Source: Methylomonas sp. LW13
GTDB lineage: Bacteria > Pseudomonadota > Gammaproteobacteria > Methylococcales > Methylomonadaceae
Reading direction: 5' to 3'
NCBI RefSeq assembly: GCF_016865255.1
Contig: NZ_CP033381.1
Coordinates: forward strand, 2,046,001-2,110,000
Length of the DNA stretch: 64,000 nt
The notes under the pieces are model-generated. The model was given only the letters and a program-made list of their open reading frames with translations, was not told where the DNA came from and did not search any database. The position numbers were made by a program, and so were the translations under genes. This document shows positions 52,719 to 61,552 of the stretch, one piece after another (the stretch's first letter is position 1; each line of letters opens with the position of its first letter).

Positions 52719-54392
52719 TTAGAACAAACCGCTGATCACGCCGTCGTCGCTAATATCGATACGCTCGGCGGCCGGTACTTTCGGTAAGCCGGGCATCGTC
52801 ATCATGTCACCGGCAATCGCCACGATGAAGCCGGCGCCGTTAGCCAGACGTACTTCATTGATTTCCACAGTATGGTCGGATGGCGCGCCCTTGGCATTGG
52901 GGTTGGTGGAAAACGACATTTGGGTTTTCGCCATGCAGACCGGGAAATGACCGTAGTTGGCTTGCAGCGCCTTCAACTCGGCGCGAATTTTCGGGCTGGC
53001 GCTGATGTTTGCCGCGCCGTACAGCTTGGTGGCGATGGCTTCGATCTTATTCCACAGCGGTAGTTCGCTGTCGTAAACATAACTAAAACCGGGTTCGCGA
53101 TGATCGACGATGTTCAGTATTTCTTGAGCCAATTGTTCCGCGCCGGCCCCACCGTGCGCCCAGTGTTTGGCGACTACGCATTTCACGCCCAAGGCTTCGC
53201 ATTTCTGCTGTAGCAAGGCGATTTCGGCATCGGTGTCGAAAGTAAAGTGATTGATGCTGACCACGCAGGGCAGGCCGTAATGCTGGGTAATGTTATGCAG
53301 ATGGCGTTCCAGATTGGCAAAACCTTGTTCCAGTGCCGCCAGATTTTCCTGGTTCAAATCGTCTTTAGCTACGCCGCCATGGAATTTCAACGCGCGTACT
53401 GTGGCGACCAATACCACCGCCGATGGCTTTAAGCCGGACATGCGGCATTTGATGTCCAGAAACTTTTCCGCGCCCAAGTCGGCGCCAAAGCCGGCTTCGG
53501 TGACCGCATAATCGGCCAGCTTCAACGCGGTTTTGGTGGCGGTGACGGTGTTGCAACCGTGGGCGATGTTGGCAAACGGGCCGCCATGAATAATCGCCAG
53601 ATTGTTTTCCAGGGTTTGTACCAGGTTGGGTTTGATCGCATCTTTTAAGATCGCCGCCATCGCGCCATGCGCTTTCAGGTCGCTGGCGTAAACCGGCGTG
53701 ACTTTGTCGGATTTGTAGCCGATGACGATGCGGCCCAAACGCTCCTTCAAATCTGCGCGGCTGGTGGCCAGACACAGAATCGCCATCACTTCCGAGGCGA
53801 CGACGATGTCGAAGCCGTCCTCGCGCAAATAGCCGTTCGCCGGCCCGCCTTGGCCGATGGTGATTTTGCGCAGAGCCCGGTCGTTCATGTCGATTACCCG
53901 TTTCCATTGGATGCGGCGCGGGTCGATGTCCAGTTTGTTGCCGTGATTGATATGGTTGTCGATCAACGCCGACAACAAATTGTGCGCCACACCGATGGCG
54001 TGGAAGTCGCCGGTAAAATGAAGATTGATGTCTTCCATCGGCACTACTTGCGCGTACCCGCCGCCGGCCGCGCCGCCTTTTACACCGAAGCAAGGGCCCA
54101 GCGAAGGTTCGCGCAGGCAGATAATGGTTTTTTTACCCAACCTGTTCAAGGCATCACCCAAACCTACCGTGGTGGTAGTTTTACCTTCGCCGGCCGGGGT
54201 GGGGCTGATCGCGGTGACTAAAATCAGCTTGCCGTCGGTTTTATCGGTCAGGCTGTTGACATATTCCAGGGAAATCTTGGCTTTGTAATGACCGTAAGGG
54301 TCCAAATGTGCGGCGGGGATGCCGAATTTTTCGCCGGCCAAATCAATAATCGGGCGCATGCTTGCCTGTTGGGCAATTTCAATGTCAGACAT
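52719..54392 (-). CDS. fhs: Formate-tetrahydrofolate ligase
   Basis: The 557-residue enzyme makes 10-formyl-tetrahydrofolate from formate, ATP and tetrahydrofolate. This is a key step in carrying C1 units into the serine cycle and purines. The ATP-binding loop [43 protein letters not shown] and [11 protein letters not shown] are present. The length is normal. It follows the rpiA gene on the minus strand but is separated from it by a hairpin and 206 bases, so it probably has its own promoter. Confidence 0.96.
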   Translation of the reverse strand: MSDIEIAQQASMRPIIDLAGEKFGIPAAHLDPYGHYKAKISLEYVNSLTDKTDGKLILVTAISPTPAGEGKTTTTVGLGDALNRLGKKTIICLREPSLGPCFGVKGGAAGGGYAQVVPMEDINLHFTGDFHAIGVAHNLLSALIDNHINHGNKLDIDPRRIQWKRVIDMNDRALRKITIGQGGPANGYLREDGFDIVVASEVMAILCLATSRADLKERLGRIVIGYKSDKVTPVYASDLKAHGAMAAILKDAIKPNLVQTLENNLAIIHGGPFANIAHGCNTVTATKTALKLADYAVTEAGFGADLGAEKFLDIKCRMSGLKPSAVVLVATVRALKFHGGVAKDDLNQENLAALEQGFANLERHLHNITQHYGLPCVVSINHFTFDTDAEIALLQQKCEALGVKCVVAKHWAHGGAGAEQLAQEILNIVDHREPGFSYVYDSELPLWNKIEAIATKLYGAANISASPKIRAELKALQANYGHFPVCMAKTQMSFSTNPNAKGAPSDHTVEINEVRLANGAGFIVAIAGDMMTMPGLPKVPAAERIDISDDGVISGLF

Positions 54393-54502
54393 GGTAGTTC
54401 CTAAAATACTCTGAGAAATGTTGCAAAAGCAGAGCAGCCGGCGGCTGCGATGGGCGGATATTGTAGAGTTCTAAGGCTGGGGCAGCCAGAAATTTAATGG
54501 GG

Positions 54503-54544
54503 AAAAGCCGGCAAGGCTTTATGGGTAAGGCGCTGCCGGCTTTT
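54503..54544 (-). terminator. Hairpin downstream of rpiA
   Basis: AAAAGCCGGCA (54503-54513) and TGCCGGCTTTT (54534-54544) form a perfect 11-bp stem with a 20-base loop. The A and T runs at the outer ends give the T-rich tail of an intrinsic terminator on the minus strand, where rpiA ends at 54599. Confidence 0.65.
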
Positions 54545-54598
54545 CGGCGACTGAGGTCGTCGCGTCGGACAACCTATCGCAATAGCGGGTAACGCTGT

Positions 54599-55282
54599 TT
54601 AGTAAGTAATGACTTCGCTGCCTTTACCGACCAACACCACATCCGCGTCGCGGATCGCAAACAAACCGTTGGTGATCACGCCGGGGATATTGTTGATGGT
54701 TTTTTCCAACTCGATAGGGTCCAGGATGCTCAAATTATGCACGTCCAGAATCTCGCAACCGTTGTCGGTGATGTAGCAGGCGCCGGTGTCTTTGTTCATG
54801 CGCAATTCGGGTTGGCCGCCCAGTTTAGCCAATTGGCGAGCCACGAAGCTGCGCGACAAGGGCAATACTTCGACGGGCAACGGAAACTTGCCCATCACGT
54901 CCACGCATTTGCTTTCGTCGACGATGCAGACAAATTTTTTGCTGGCGCCGGCGATGATTTTCTCGCGGGTCAACGCGCCGCCGCCGCCTTTCAACATTTT
55001 TTTATGCGGCGTGACTTCGTCCGCGCCGTCTACGTATATGTCCAGATCGCCGGATTGATTCAGTTCGATGACGCGAATGCCGATGGATTGCAAATGTTCG
55101 GTGGTTTTCGCCGAGCTGGATACAGCGCCTTCGATGTCTCTTTTGAAATCGCAGTCGGCCAACAGATTAATTAAATGGGTGACGGTGGAGCCGGTACCCA
55201 TGCCGATGATGGGTACGTTTTTCAAATAGTGCAGCGCAGCCTGAGCGACTTGTTTTTTTAATTCGTCTTGAGTCATGGTCAT
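54599..55282 (-). CDS. rpiA: Ribose-5-phosphate isomerase A
   Basis: The 227-residue enzyme interconverts ribose-5-phosphate and ribulose-5-phosphate in the pentose phosphate pathway and the ribulose monophosphate cycle. The phosphate-binding [10 protein letters not shown], the catalytic [12 protein letters not shown] and [13 protein letters not shown] are all present. The reading begins [11 protein letters not shown]; a second ATG at 55276 gives MTQDEL and either could be used. It is divergent from ilvA, with 190 bases between the starts. Confidence 0.96.
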   Translation of the reverse strand: MTMTQDELKKQVAQAALHYLKNVPIIGMGTGSTVTHLINLLADCDFKRDIEGAVSSSAKTTEHLQSIGIRVIELNQSGDLDIYVDGADEVTPHKKMLKGGGGALTREKIIAGASKKFVCIVDESKCVDVMGKFPLPVEVLPLSRSFVARQLAKLGGQPELRMNKDTGACYITDNGCEILDVHNLSILDPIELEKTINNIPGVITNGLFAIRDADVVLVGKGSEVITY

Positions 55283-55472
55283 GGTGATGGTCCTGATGGA
55301 TTGCTCTTATAAATCTGACACGGCGTTTAACCCGTCATTGTGTGGGATAATAACCGATTGACGCTGATCTCTCAGCTGTTTTTACGCCGAACCGGCTCCA
55401 GGCAGCCTCGCCTAAACAACCCCGGAACCCACGCATGGACGGTAAGTGCGCCAGCAGTTGCCGAGGACAATA

Positions 55473-57011
55473 ATGCAGACATACATAGAAAAGATATTGC
55501 GGGCAAAAGTCTACGACGTTGCCGAGGAAACCCCATTGGATTTTGCCGCTACGCTGTCGGAGAAAATCAACAACAAGGTGTATCTGAAACGCGAAGATTT
55601 ACAGCCGGTATTCTCGTTTAAATTGCGCGGTGCCTATAACAAAATCGCCTCCCTGACACCGGAACAAACCGCTCACGGCGTCATCGCCGCATCCGCCGGC
55701 AATCATGCGCAAGGTGTGGCCTTGGCGGCAAGAAAACTGGGCATCAAAGCCCTGATCGTGATGCCGAAAACCACCCCGGAAATCAAGATCAAATCAGTAA
55801 AGGCACGCGGCGCGAAAATCGTGCTGCACGGAGACTCCTACGACGATGCTTATGCCCATGCCATGGAATTGGTCGCGGAAAAAGGCATGACGTTTATCCA
55901 TCCTTACGACGACCCGGAAGTGATAGCCGGGCAGGGAACAGTAGGCATGGAAATTCTGCGCCAACACAACGGCGATATTCACGCGATATTCGTTCCGGTC
56001 GGCGGTGGCGGACTGGTGGCCGGTATCGCCGCTTACGTCAAATTCGTGCGCCCGGATATTAAAGTCATTGCAGTGGAGCCCGACGACGCCGATTGTTTGA
56101 ATCAAGCTTTAAAAGCCGGCCAGCGGGTGATATTGGAGCAGGTCGGTTTGTTTGCCGACGGCGTGGCCGTCAAGCAGGTTGGCGAGGAACCGTTCCGCAT
56201 CGCCCGTGAGCACGTCGATCAGGTCATCACCGTCAGTACCGACGAGATTTGCGCGGCGATTAAAGACATCTTTGACGATACCCGCTCGGTCGCCGAGCCG
56301 GCCGGCGCCCTGGCGGTGGCGGGTTTGAAAAAATACGCCGAACAACACCATCTACAACAACACACCCTGATTGCCATCGACAGCGGTGCCAATATCAATT
56401 TCGACCGCTTGCGCTATGTCGCCGAGCGCACGCTGGTAGGCGAGCATAGAGAAATTCTGCTGGCCGTCGAAATACCGGAAGTGCCGGGCAGTTTTTTGCG
56501 ATTTTGCAAAGTCATCGGCAAGCGCAGCATCACCGAGTTCAATTATCGCTATTTCGACGCGCGCATGGCGCAAGTGTTTGTAGGGATCAGCAGCAGCGGC
56601 GCGGAAAATGACCGCCAGCATCTGATCGAGCAATTGACCGTAGACGGTTTTTCGGTCACCGATATGACCGGCAACGAACTGGCCAAGGATCATATCCGTT
56701 ATATGGTTGGAGGGCATGCGCCATTCGAGTTGAAGGAGAGCGTCTACAGCATCCAGTTTCCCGAGCGTCCCGGCGCGCTGCTGAAGTTTTTGTTGTCGCT
56801 GGGTAGCCAGTGGAATATCAGCTTGTTTCATTACCGCAATCATGGCGCCGCCTTCGGCAAGGTGTTGATTGGCTTGCAGATTGACGGTGAGCAGCGTGGG
56901 CGTTTTGAACAATGTTTGTCGGCTTTGGGGCTGGCGTATCGAGACGAGACTGGTAATCCAGCCTATCGCCTGTTCGTCGGTGGTAGCGAATCTGCCGACG
57001 CCGGCAGCTAA
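55473..57011 (+). CDS. ilvA: Threonine ammonia-lyase, biosynthetic
   Basis: The 512-residue enzyme makes 2-oxobutanoate from threonine for isoleucine synthesis. The catalytic PLP domain has the PLP lysine in PVFSFKLRGAYNKI, SAGNHAQGVA, and the phosphate-binding PVGGGGLVAG. Two ACT-like regulatory domains occupy the last 180 residues (FLRFCKVIGKRSITEFNYRY and YSIQFPERPGALLKF), so feedback control by isoleucine is expected. I chose the ATG at 55473 because GAGGA lies just upstream; 55446 would add nine residues. Confidence 0.95.
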   Translation: MQTYIEKILRAKVYDVAEETPLDFAATLSEKINNKVYLKREDLQPVFSFKLRGAYNKIASLTPEQTAHGVIAASAGNHAQGVALAARKLGIKALIVMPKTTPEIKIKSVKARGAKIVLHGDSYDDAYAHAMELVAEKGMTFIHPYDDPEVIAGQGTVGMEILRQHNGDIHAIFVPVGGGGLVAGIAAYVKFVRPDIKVIAVEPDDADCLNQALKAGQRVILEQVGLFADGVAVKQVGEEPFRIAREHVDQVITVSTDEICAAIKDIFDDTRSVAEPAGALAVAGLKKYAEQHHLQQHTLIAIDSGANINFDRLRYVAERTLVGEHREILLAVEIPEVPGSFLRFCKVIGKRSITEFNYRYFDARMAQVFVGISSSGAENDRQHLIEQLTVDGFSVTDMTGNELAKDHIRYMVGGHAPFELKESVYSIQFPERPGALLKFLLSLGSQWNISLFHYRNHGAAFGKVLIGLQIDGEQRGRFEQCLSALGLAYRDETGNPAYRLFVGGSESADAGS

Positions 57012-57049
57012 CATTTTTCGCTCCCGTTTAGCCTCCCAATCTTAGGAGC

Positions 57050-57090
57050 TATTTAAAAAATCTCCCCCAGTCTCTCGTTTCAAAGAGGGG
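57050..57090. repeat. Intergenic repeat, inverted partner of the one at 60321-60362
   Basis: Read on the minus strand, positions 57068-57050 give GGGGGAGATTTTTTAAATA, which is identical over 19 bases to 60344-60362 on the plus strand. An AAAGAGGGG/CTCT-like segment lies beside it in both copies. The two copies face each other across the secretin, Sel1 and small-protein genes. Confidence 0.75.
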
Positions 57091-57309
57091 CGCATTGTTT
57101 CGCCTTCGGTGCAATCAGAATCGCCGGAAGTTATTTTCAACTAAATCCTCAAACCAACCAACCAGGTGCTTAATGTCCTTAAGCGCTTCGGCACATTATT
57201 CCGCCAAAGTCCTTAACGCCCGGAATTATTGGCAAACATTTCGGGATTTCCTCCTAACGACAACTGGGAATTCGCCAACATACAATGCGCGCCATTTTGT
57301 GCTATGGCG

Positions 57310-57482
57310 ATTTGAATATAAAGATGCTTCTGTCAGACCCAAAAAACCGTCGTTCCCGTCAGGATGCGGGTAGCCGGAGCCATGGAGGGCACGCTTCGAC
57401 TTATCCATGCGGTTTGGGCTCGGCTAAGGACAGCTTGATCAACGGTTTTTCCAACGTGGCGGAAGCATCTTTATATTCAAAT
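57310..57482. repeat. 173-bp nested foldback element
   Basis: The ends are 21-base perfect inverted arms (57310-57330 and 57462-57482, beginning ATTTGAATATAAAGATGC). Inside them three further arm pairs nest in order: 57342-57350 with 57442-57450 (AAAAACCGT/ACGGTTTTT), 57371-57381 with 57417-57426 (TAGCCGGAGCC/GGCTCGGCTA, one bulge), and 57381-57386 with 57404-57409 (CATGGA/TCCATG). The whole stretch can form one long hairpin. No clear target-site duplication flanks it and no open reading frame of note lies inside. It could be a MITE-like element or a structured RNA upstream of the secretin gene. Confidence 0.7.
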
Positions 57483-57595
57483 TTTAAACAGCCTGCTGAT
57501 ACGCAAACGACAAGCGGCTTGGGACTAATGCGTCCGGGCGCGCCAAAGTTTTCGATAAGTGCAAAACATGAATTATCAAGTTACTGAGGGTGTAA

Positions 57596-59467
57596 TTGAA
57601 AATCGTCAAACCAAAGCACATCAGGGTGTTATGCATGCTCATGCTGCTGTCGGCAGGCTTTACCGTGCTTGCTGCCGCTAAGTCTTTCGAAATTCAGGAA
57701 CTGGAGTTCAAAAACTCCCAGGTCTCCGACATCATCCGCGTCCTGTCCGAAGATGCCAATGTCAACATCGTTGCGACCCCGGAAGCCGGCAAAAAGAATG
57801 TGACGATTTTTCTGAAAAAAGTCAGCTTGGAAGACGCCATCCGCACGATTTGCCGCATCAGCGATCTTTGGTATCGCCAGGATAACGGCGATGCCGGTAC
57901 CTTCAGACTGATGACCAAGGAAGAATACAGCAAAGATCTGGTGATGGGCCAAGACGACAACGTGCGCGTGTTTCAATTGCGCAACCCCAATGTCATGGCG
58001 GTGGCTATGGCTATCGAAAGTCTTTACGGCAATCGGGTGCGGGTATCTTACGGCAACGCGATGATGTTGAGCGGCATGGGCGGTATGAACGGACGCGGCG
58101 GCAATAACCGTGGCAGCGGTTTCGGCAATAACCGGGGTATGGGCAATACCGGCTTCGGTGGCGGTATGGGTGGTTTTGGCGGCGGCATGGGCGGCGGATT
58201 CGGAGGTTTTCAAGGCGGCTTTGGCGGTGGCAGCAGCGGCAATATGTACGGCGGACGTAACAACCGTTTTTCCGGCGGCATGGGCAATCAAGGCGCAGCC
58301 GGTGGTCGCTACGGCAACTTGCAACAAGGTTTTCGCGAAGAAGTACCCAAGGATTTAAGCGTCGAACAACTCGCGGAACTCGGCGCCGACGGCAAACGTG
58401 TCGATCCCGGCGAACTGTCCGAGGTGTCCGGCATCAACAAAGTGATATACGTCACCATCAACGCTGAACACAATCAATTGATCGTCAAGACCAGCGACAA
58501 TGCCATTCTTAAATCCATTTCCAGCCTGGTCGAACAGCTCGACAAGCCGCAAAACCAGGTGATGCTGGAAATGAAGATTATCGACGTCAAGGTTGGCGAA
58601 GACTTTAGCTCTTTGTTCAACTTCGAAATCAAAAATACCAAGATTCAAGGCGATAGCCTCAATCCTTTGATCATGGGTGGTGCAGCGGCCATGACCGGCG
58701 GCGGCAGTTTTGTTTACGAATTTCTTAGTGATAAGGTTAAGGCCAATATCGAATTTTTGGAGAAGAACAACCGCGTCAACGTGGTTTCCAATCCCATGCT
58801 GGTGGCGTCCAATCATCGCCCGGCTAACCTGTTCATAGGAGAGGAACGCATCATGGTGCGTGGCTATTCCATCGACAACATCGATAACCTGAATACCACC
58901 CGCACCATTTCCACCCCGGAAACCGAGTTAAAGGAAATCGGCACCACCCTGGAAGTCACCCCGCACATCAATGCCGACGGTACCATCCACATCCAGCTCA
59001 GGCAGGAAAACTCAACACTAAACGAGAGAGCCGCATCCATTCCGGTAACAAATAGCACGGGTGGAGTCGTGGTTGAATTACCGGTGGATACCGTTACTAC
59101 GGCCCGCATGGAAGGCGAAATCTTCGCCCGGCACGGCTATACCGTCGCGGTGGGTGGTTTGATTCGCGACAGATTTTCTCGTGAAAGACGTAAGGTACCC
59201 TACCTTGCTGACATACCGCTGCTCGGTAACATTTTTAGACAAACTACCGACGCCGACAGTAAATCGGAAATGGTGCTGTTGATTACGCCCTATGTGCTGA
59301 ACCAAGGCAACGACAGCCACCAAGAATACGATCCCACAGACAAATACCACCGCTACGCGCCGGATACCGCCATGCAAGCCAAGCCGGTGCCCAAACCGGA
59401 AAATCCCGACGAGCCGGTGTGCGGCGAGTTTTGCGCGCCGCCGCGCTTAGGGGTGACAGAACAATGA
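57596..59467 (+). CDS. Secretin with glycine-rich insert (type II/IV pilus type)
   Basis: The 623-residue protein starts at TTG with GAGGG seven bases upstream. A signal peptide (LCMLMLLSAGFTVLA) is followed by an N0/STN-like domain (IQELEFKNSQVSDIIRVLSEDANVNIV). Next comes a Gly/Asn/Met-rich segment (residues about 159-240), then a second N-domain, and the secretin core ends with VPYLADIPLLGNIF and VLLITPYVL. Secretins form the outer-membrane channel of type II secretion, type IV pili or MSHA-like pili. It shares a stop-start overlap (ATGA) with the Sel1 gene, and prepilin genes lie downstream. The glycine-rich segment is unusual. Confidence 0.88.
   Translation: MKIVKPKHIRVLCMLMLLSAGFTVLAAAKSFEIQELEFKNSQVSDIIRVLSEDANVNIVATPEAGKKNVTIFLKKVSLEDAIRTICRISDLWYRQDNGDAGTFRLMTKEEYSKDLVMGQDDNVRVFQLRNPNVMAVAMAIESLYGNRVRVSYGNAMMLSGMGGMNGRGGNNRGSGFGNNRGMGNTGFGGGMGGFGGGMGGGFGGFQGGFGGGSSGNMYGGRNNRFSGGMGNQGAAGGRYGNLQQGFREEVPKDLSVEQLAELGADGKRVDPGELSEVSGINKVIYVTINAEHNQLIVKTSDNAILKSISSLVEQLDKPQNQVMLEMKIIDVKVGEDFSSLFNFEIKNTKIQGDSLNPLIMGGAAAMTGGGSFVYEFLSDKVKANIEFLEKNNRVNVVSNPMLVASNHRPANLFIGEERIMVRGYSIDNIDNLNTTRTISTPETELKEIGTTLEVTPHINADGTIHIQLRQENSTLNERAASIPVTNSTGGVVVELPVDTVTTARMEGEIFARHGYTVAVGGLIRDRFSRERRKVPYLADIPLLGNIFRQTTDADSKSEMVLLITPYVLNQGNDSHQEYDPTDKYHRYAPDTAMQAKPVPKPENPDEPVCGEFCAPPRLGVTEQ
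58072..58314 (+). repeat. Low-complexity glycine-rich coding segment in secretin
   Basis: The DNA repeats short GGC, GGT and ATG units that encode about 80 residues of glycine, asparagine, methionine, phenylalanine and arginine. It lies between folded secretin domains as a flexible linker. Confidence 0.7.
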
Positions 59468-60015
59468 GTCACAACCATGTTAAAACGCGGCGCGGAGTGA
59501 CCATGCTAAGCCCCTTGTTGTTCTGGTCCCTACGGTCCTCCCTGGGAAGCCCTATTCGCCCGCATGCCTTCCCACGCAGGAGCATGGGAACGAGAGTATT
59601 CAGTCTGGCGCTGGCCGCAATGTGTTGCAGCGCGTGCCAGCCAGCTTTCATCGGCCATGACTCGGAAGCGACCGTAGCCAATGAAAACTGCTACGCCTAC
59701 CGCAACGGCGACAAATTGCGCAAAATCAATTTTGCCCAGGCCTTCGATTGGTGCCATCGTGCCGCCAATTTTGGCGATGCGAACAGCGAAGCCCTGCTGG
59801 GAGAACTGTATTACCTGGGGCTGGGCGGCCCACAAGACATGACGCTGGCGGCGCGCTGGTTCGAAAAAGCCGCTCGTCAAGGCCACGCCCACGCCCAATA
59901 CATGCTGTACCGGGTCTATGCCACCAGTCCCAATCTGGAACAACAGGAAAAAGCCGATTACTGGCTGAATCAGGCCCGCCATAGCGGTTACAAACTGGCC
60001 TTGCCGGCGCAATGA
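59464..60015 (+). CDS. Sel1-repeat lipoprotein with repeat element in its 5' part
   Basis: The 183-residue protein has a Sel1/TPR-like repeat core (FGDANSEALLGELYYLGLGGP, DMTLAARWFEKAARQGHAHAQYMLYRVYA, DYWLNQARHSGYKLA). The ATG at 59464 overlaps the secretin stop (ATGA), which supports this start. A palindromic repeat lies in the first 40 codons (LRSSLGSPIRPHAFPRRSMGTR). It ends at an in-frame ATG at 59584 that opens MGTRVFSLALAAMCCSACQP, a normal lipoprotein signal with a C-S-A-C lipobox. So the product may begin at 59584, with the first 40 codons being read-through of the element. Sel1 proteins are partner-binding scaffolds, and here it would serve the secretin. Confidence 0.7.
   Translation: MSHNHVKTRRGVTMLSPLLFWSLRSSLGSPIRPHAFPRRSMGTRVFSLALAAMCCSACQPAFIGHDSEATVANENCYAYRNGDKLRKINFAQAFDWCHRAANFGDANSEALLGELYYLGLGGPQDMTLAARWFEKAARQGHAHAQYMLYRVYATSPNLEQQEKADYWLNQARHSGYKLALPAQ
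59569..59590. repeat. Palindromic repeat hairpin at the start of the Sel1 gene
   Basis: TTCCCACGC (59569-59577) and GCATGGGAA (59582-59590) pair with one mismatch around AGGA. It belongs to the same TTCCCACG-stem family as the hairpins at 8816-8912 and 61486-61507. The arm contains the ATG at 59584. Confidence 0.75.
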
Positions 60016-60251
60016 ACACGCTTGAATTGAATGAGGGAGAAATAGAGATGATGAGAAACCATAAGCACATGCAAGCCCAACCCGTCAAAAGCAAGCTGAT
60101 GGAATTGCTTGATGAAGTATTGCAGCACGACGGCTTCGGCGAAATCCGCGTCGAGGTCAAAATTCTCAAGCGTCAGCAAAAAGAAGTGATTCTGCACTGC
60201 GGCAAACAATACCGCTTTGTGGTGGATAGCAGCTTACCGGGCCAAGCTTGA
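60012..60251 (+). CDS. Small conserved-looking protein of the secretin operon
   Basis: The 79-residue protein has no named domain I can assign. It overlaps the end of the Sel1 gene by 4 bases (ATGA). A second start at 60048 has GAGGGAGA close upstream and may be the real one, which would drop 12 residues. The body is charged and helical (KSKLMELLDEVLQHDGFGEIRVEVKILKRQQKEVILHCGKQYRFVV), with one cysteine. It could regulate or assemble the secretin, but no function can be given. Confidence 0.6.
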   Translation: MNTLELNEGEIEMMRNHKHMQAQPVKSKLMELLDEVLQHDGFGEIRVEVKILKRQQKEVILHCGKQYRFVVDSSLPGQA

Positions 60252-60320
60252 TGCTTCCGGTAGGCACGGTCCGAGTGGAAGGCGGGAGATTGGAATAAGG
60301 CCGCTTTAGCCTTATCAATT

Positions 60321-60362
60321 CCCCTCTTTAGCAAAGAGGGGCCGGGGGAGATTTTTTAAATA
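60321..60362. repeat. Hairpin plus 19-bp repeat, partner of the one at 57050
   Basis: CCCCTCTTT (60321-60329) and AAAGAGGGG (60333-60341) form a perfect 9-bp stem with an AGC loop. It is followed by GGGGGAGATTTTTTAAATA (60344-60362), which matches the inverted copy at 57050-57068. The hairpin with its T-rich tail could end transcription of the secretin operon. Confidence 0.7.
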
Positions 60363-60445
60363 ATCCCCCATCTTTTGCCCAGTGGGCGCGAGGAATATAG
60401 AGAATTCAGGACTAATCCGCGCACGGACGCGCATAACTAAACGAG

Positions 60446-60460
60446 TGTGATGGGGTCACA
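60446..60460. promoter_or_regulatory. CRP-like half-sites before the prepilin gene, weak
   Basis: TGTGA and TCACA are separated by five bases (TGGGG), one short of the usual CRP/Vfr spacing, 74 bases upstream of the prepilin start. The resemblance to a CRP site is partial. Confidence 0.2.
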
Positions 60461-60533
60461 TCAAAAAACCAAAAAATAAGATGACCAATAGGCTGCGCGA
60501 GGCAGTTGCGGCATTTAGATTTGAGAAAACAGT

Positions 60534-61466
60534 ATGAAAGGCAAACAACTGAAAAGACTGCAACACAGACAAGCGGGTTTCACCTTACTGGAACTGCTGG
60601 TCGTTATCACGCTGATCGCGACGTTGGCGACGGCGGCATTGGTGGCGTATGACGGTATTGGCGACAGCGCGCAAGCAACTGCAGCGTCCAACAGTACCTC
60701 CACTGCTGACGGCGCGATTCGTAACTACCGTGCTGTTACGCAAAAATTCCCTGATCAATGGGATAACTTGGTAACAACCGCAGGTGCCAGCCCTGCATTC
60801 TTGTCTGATCGAACAGCTGCGCGGTTTGCCAACTGGGCGGTACCAGCATCCGCTTCTGCTTTTGGCATCGCATTGAACGACGCGATGGCGGCTGTCGGTA
60901 TTACGGAAATACAGGAACGCACCATTGCAACAATAACTGCTGGTGTTGAGCCCAACCTACAACATAACGAAGGTGCGGTAAACCGCGTAAGTCCTGGTGA
61001 CGCCGCCGAAAACGACTGGACGGCCGTCGCCAATGTCGCCATCCTGCCAACCTTTGGTACTGCGGCTTGCCAGGTCAACACAGTTGCACTGGGCGCTAAA
61101 CTAGACGGTTCCGCTATGGCGGCTACGGACGGTGATCGTCAAAACGTCATCAACGATTCACTGGAAAGCGACCAATGCAACTTGGTAATTGCTCTGGGCT
61201 TTGGTCACGATGCCGCGCATAGCACCAGCAATTCTTCTGTGGCTATTTCGACCGCGCCGACTTTCGTGAGCCAAAACATCAATCCTGCAACCACTTATGC
61301 TCGTTACATCGCCTTGTTCCACGTCGGTCAAGATGGCGCGAATGGGGGGGCCGAGGATAACAACATCGTTGCTGGTGAGTTGTTCACCAAACCCCGTCTG
61401 CTGGCGGTGGTTGACACCGAAGGCCGTATGATCGACGAAAACATCGCCGCTCAAAATCCTAACTAA
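60534..61466 (+). CDS. Prepilin-like protein (type IV pilin/pseudopilin)
   Basis: The 310-residue protein has a classical prepilin leader, MKGKQLKRLQHRQAG, cut before FTLLELLVVITLIATL, with Glu at position 5 of the mature protein. A large globular part follows, with a pair of cysteines (TAACQVN and SDQCNLV) that could form the disulfide of the D-region. It is larger than a major type IV pilin (about 150 residues), so a minor pilin, pseudopilin or special surface subunit is likely. A related partial gene lies at the window end, and the PglL gene between them suggests glycosylated pilins. Confidence 0.86.
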   Translation: MKGKQLKRLQHRQAGFTLLELLVVITLIATLATAALVAYDGIGDSAQATAASNSTSTADGAIRNYRAVTQKFPDQWDNLVTTAGASPAFLSDRTAARFANWAVPASASAFGIALNDAMAAVGITEIQERTIATITAGVEPNLQHNEGAVNRVSPGDAAENDWTAVANVAILPTFGTAACQVNTVALGAKLDGSAMAATDGDRQNVINDSLESDQCNLVIALGFGHDAAHSTSNSSVAISTAPTFVSQNINPATTYARYIALFHVGQDGANGGAEDNNIVAGELFTKPRLLAVVDTEGRMIDENIAAQNPN

Positions 61467-61483
61467 GTTTAGCTAGGTACGCC

Positions 61484-61507
61484 GGTTCCCACGGCCCGCC
61501 GTGGGAA
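61484..61507. repeat. Palindromic repeat hairpin after the prepilin gene
   Basis: TTCCCACGG (61486-61494) and CCGTGGGAA (61499-61507) form a perfect 9-bp stem with a CCCG loop, 18 bases after the prepilin stop. It belongs to the TTCCCACG-stem family of the hairpins at 8816-8912 and 59569-59590 and may end transcription. Confidence 0.8.
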
Positions 61508-61509
61508 TC

Positions 61510-61552
61510 CCTGCTAGCTCTGGGCTTTGTTGCAGAGTTTAGAGCTAGCAGG
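61510..61552. repeat. 12-bp inverted repeat after the prepilin gene
   Basis: CCTGCTAGCTCT (61510-61521) and AGAGCTAGCAGG (61541-61552) are perfect arms around a 19-base loop. It directly follows the TTCCCACGG hairpin. It could act as a terminator or a protein-binding site. Confidence 0.6.

Larger units (their letters stand above)
57012..57595. other. Gene-free region between ilvA and the secretin gene
   Basis: No convincing gene is seen in these 584 bases. They hold one arm of a 19-bp repeat (57050-57068), an A+T-rich middle and a long foldback (57310-57482), and they end with the promoter and ribosome site (GAGGG) of the secretin gene. Confidence 0.5.
60252..60533. other. Intergenic region before the prepilin gene
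   Basis: These 282 bases hold the second copy of the 19-bp repeat and a hairpin, then a plausible promoter region for the pilin. The inverted half-sites TGTGA (60446-60450) and TCACA (60456-60460) have a 5-base spacer, one base short of the CRP spacing. Confidence 0.4.
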
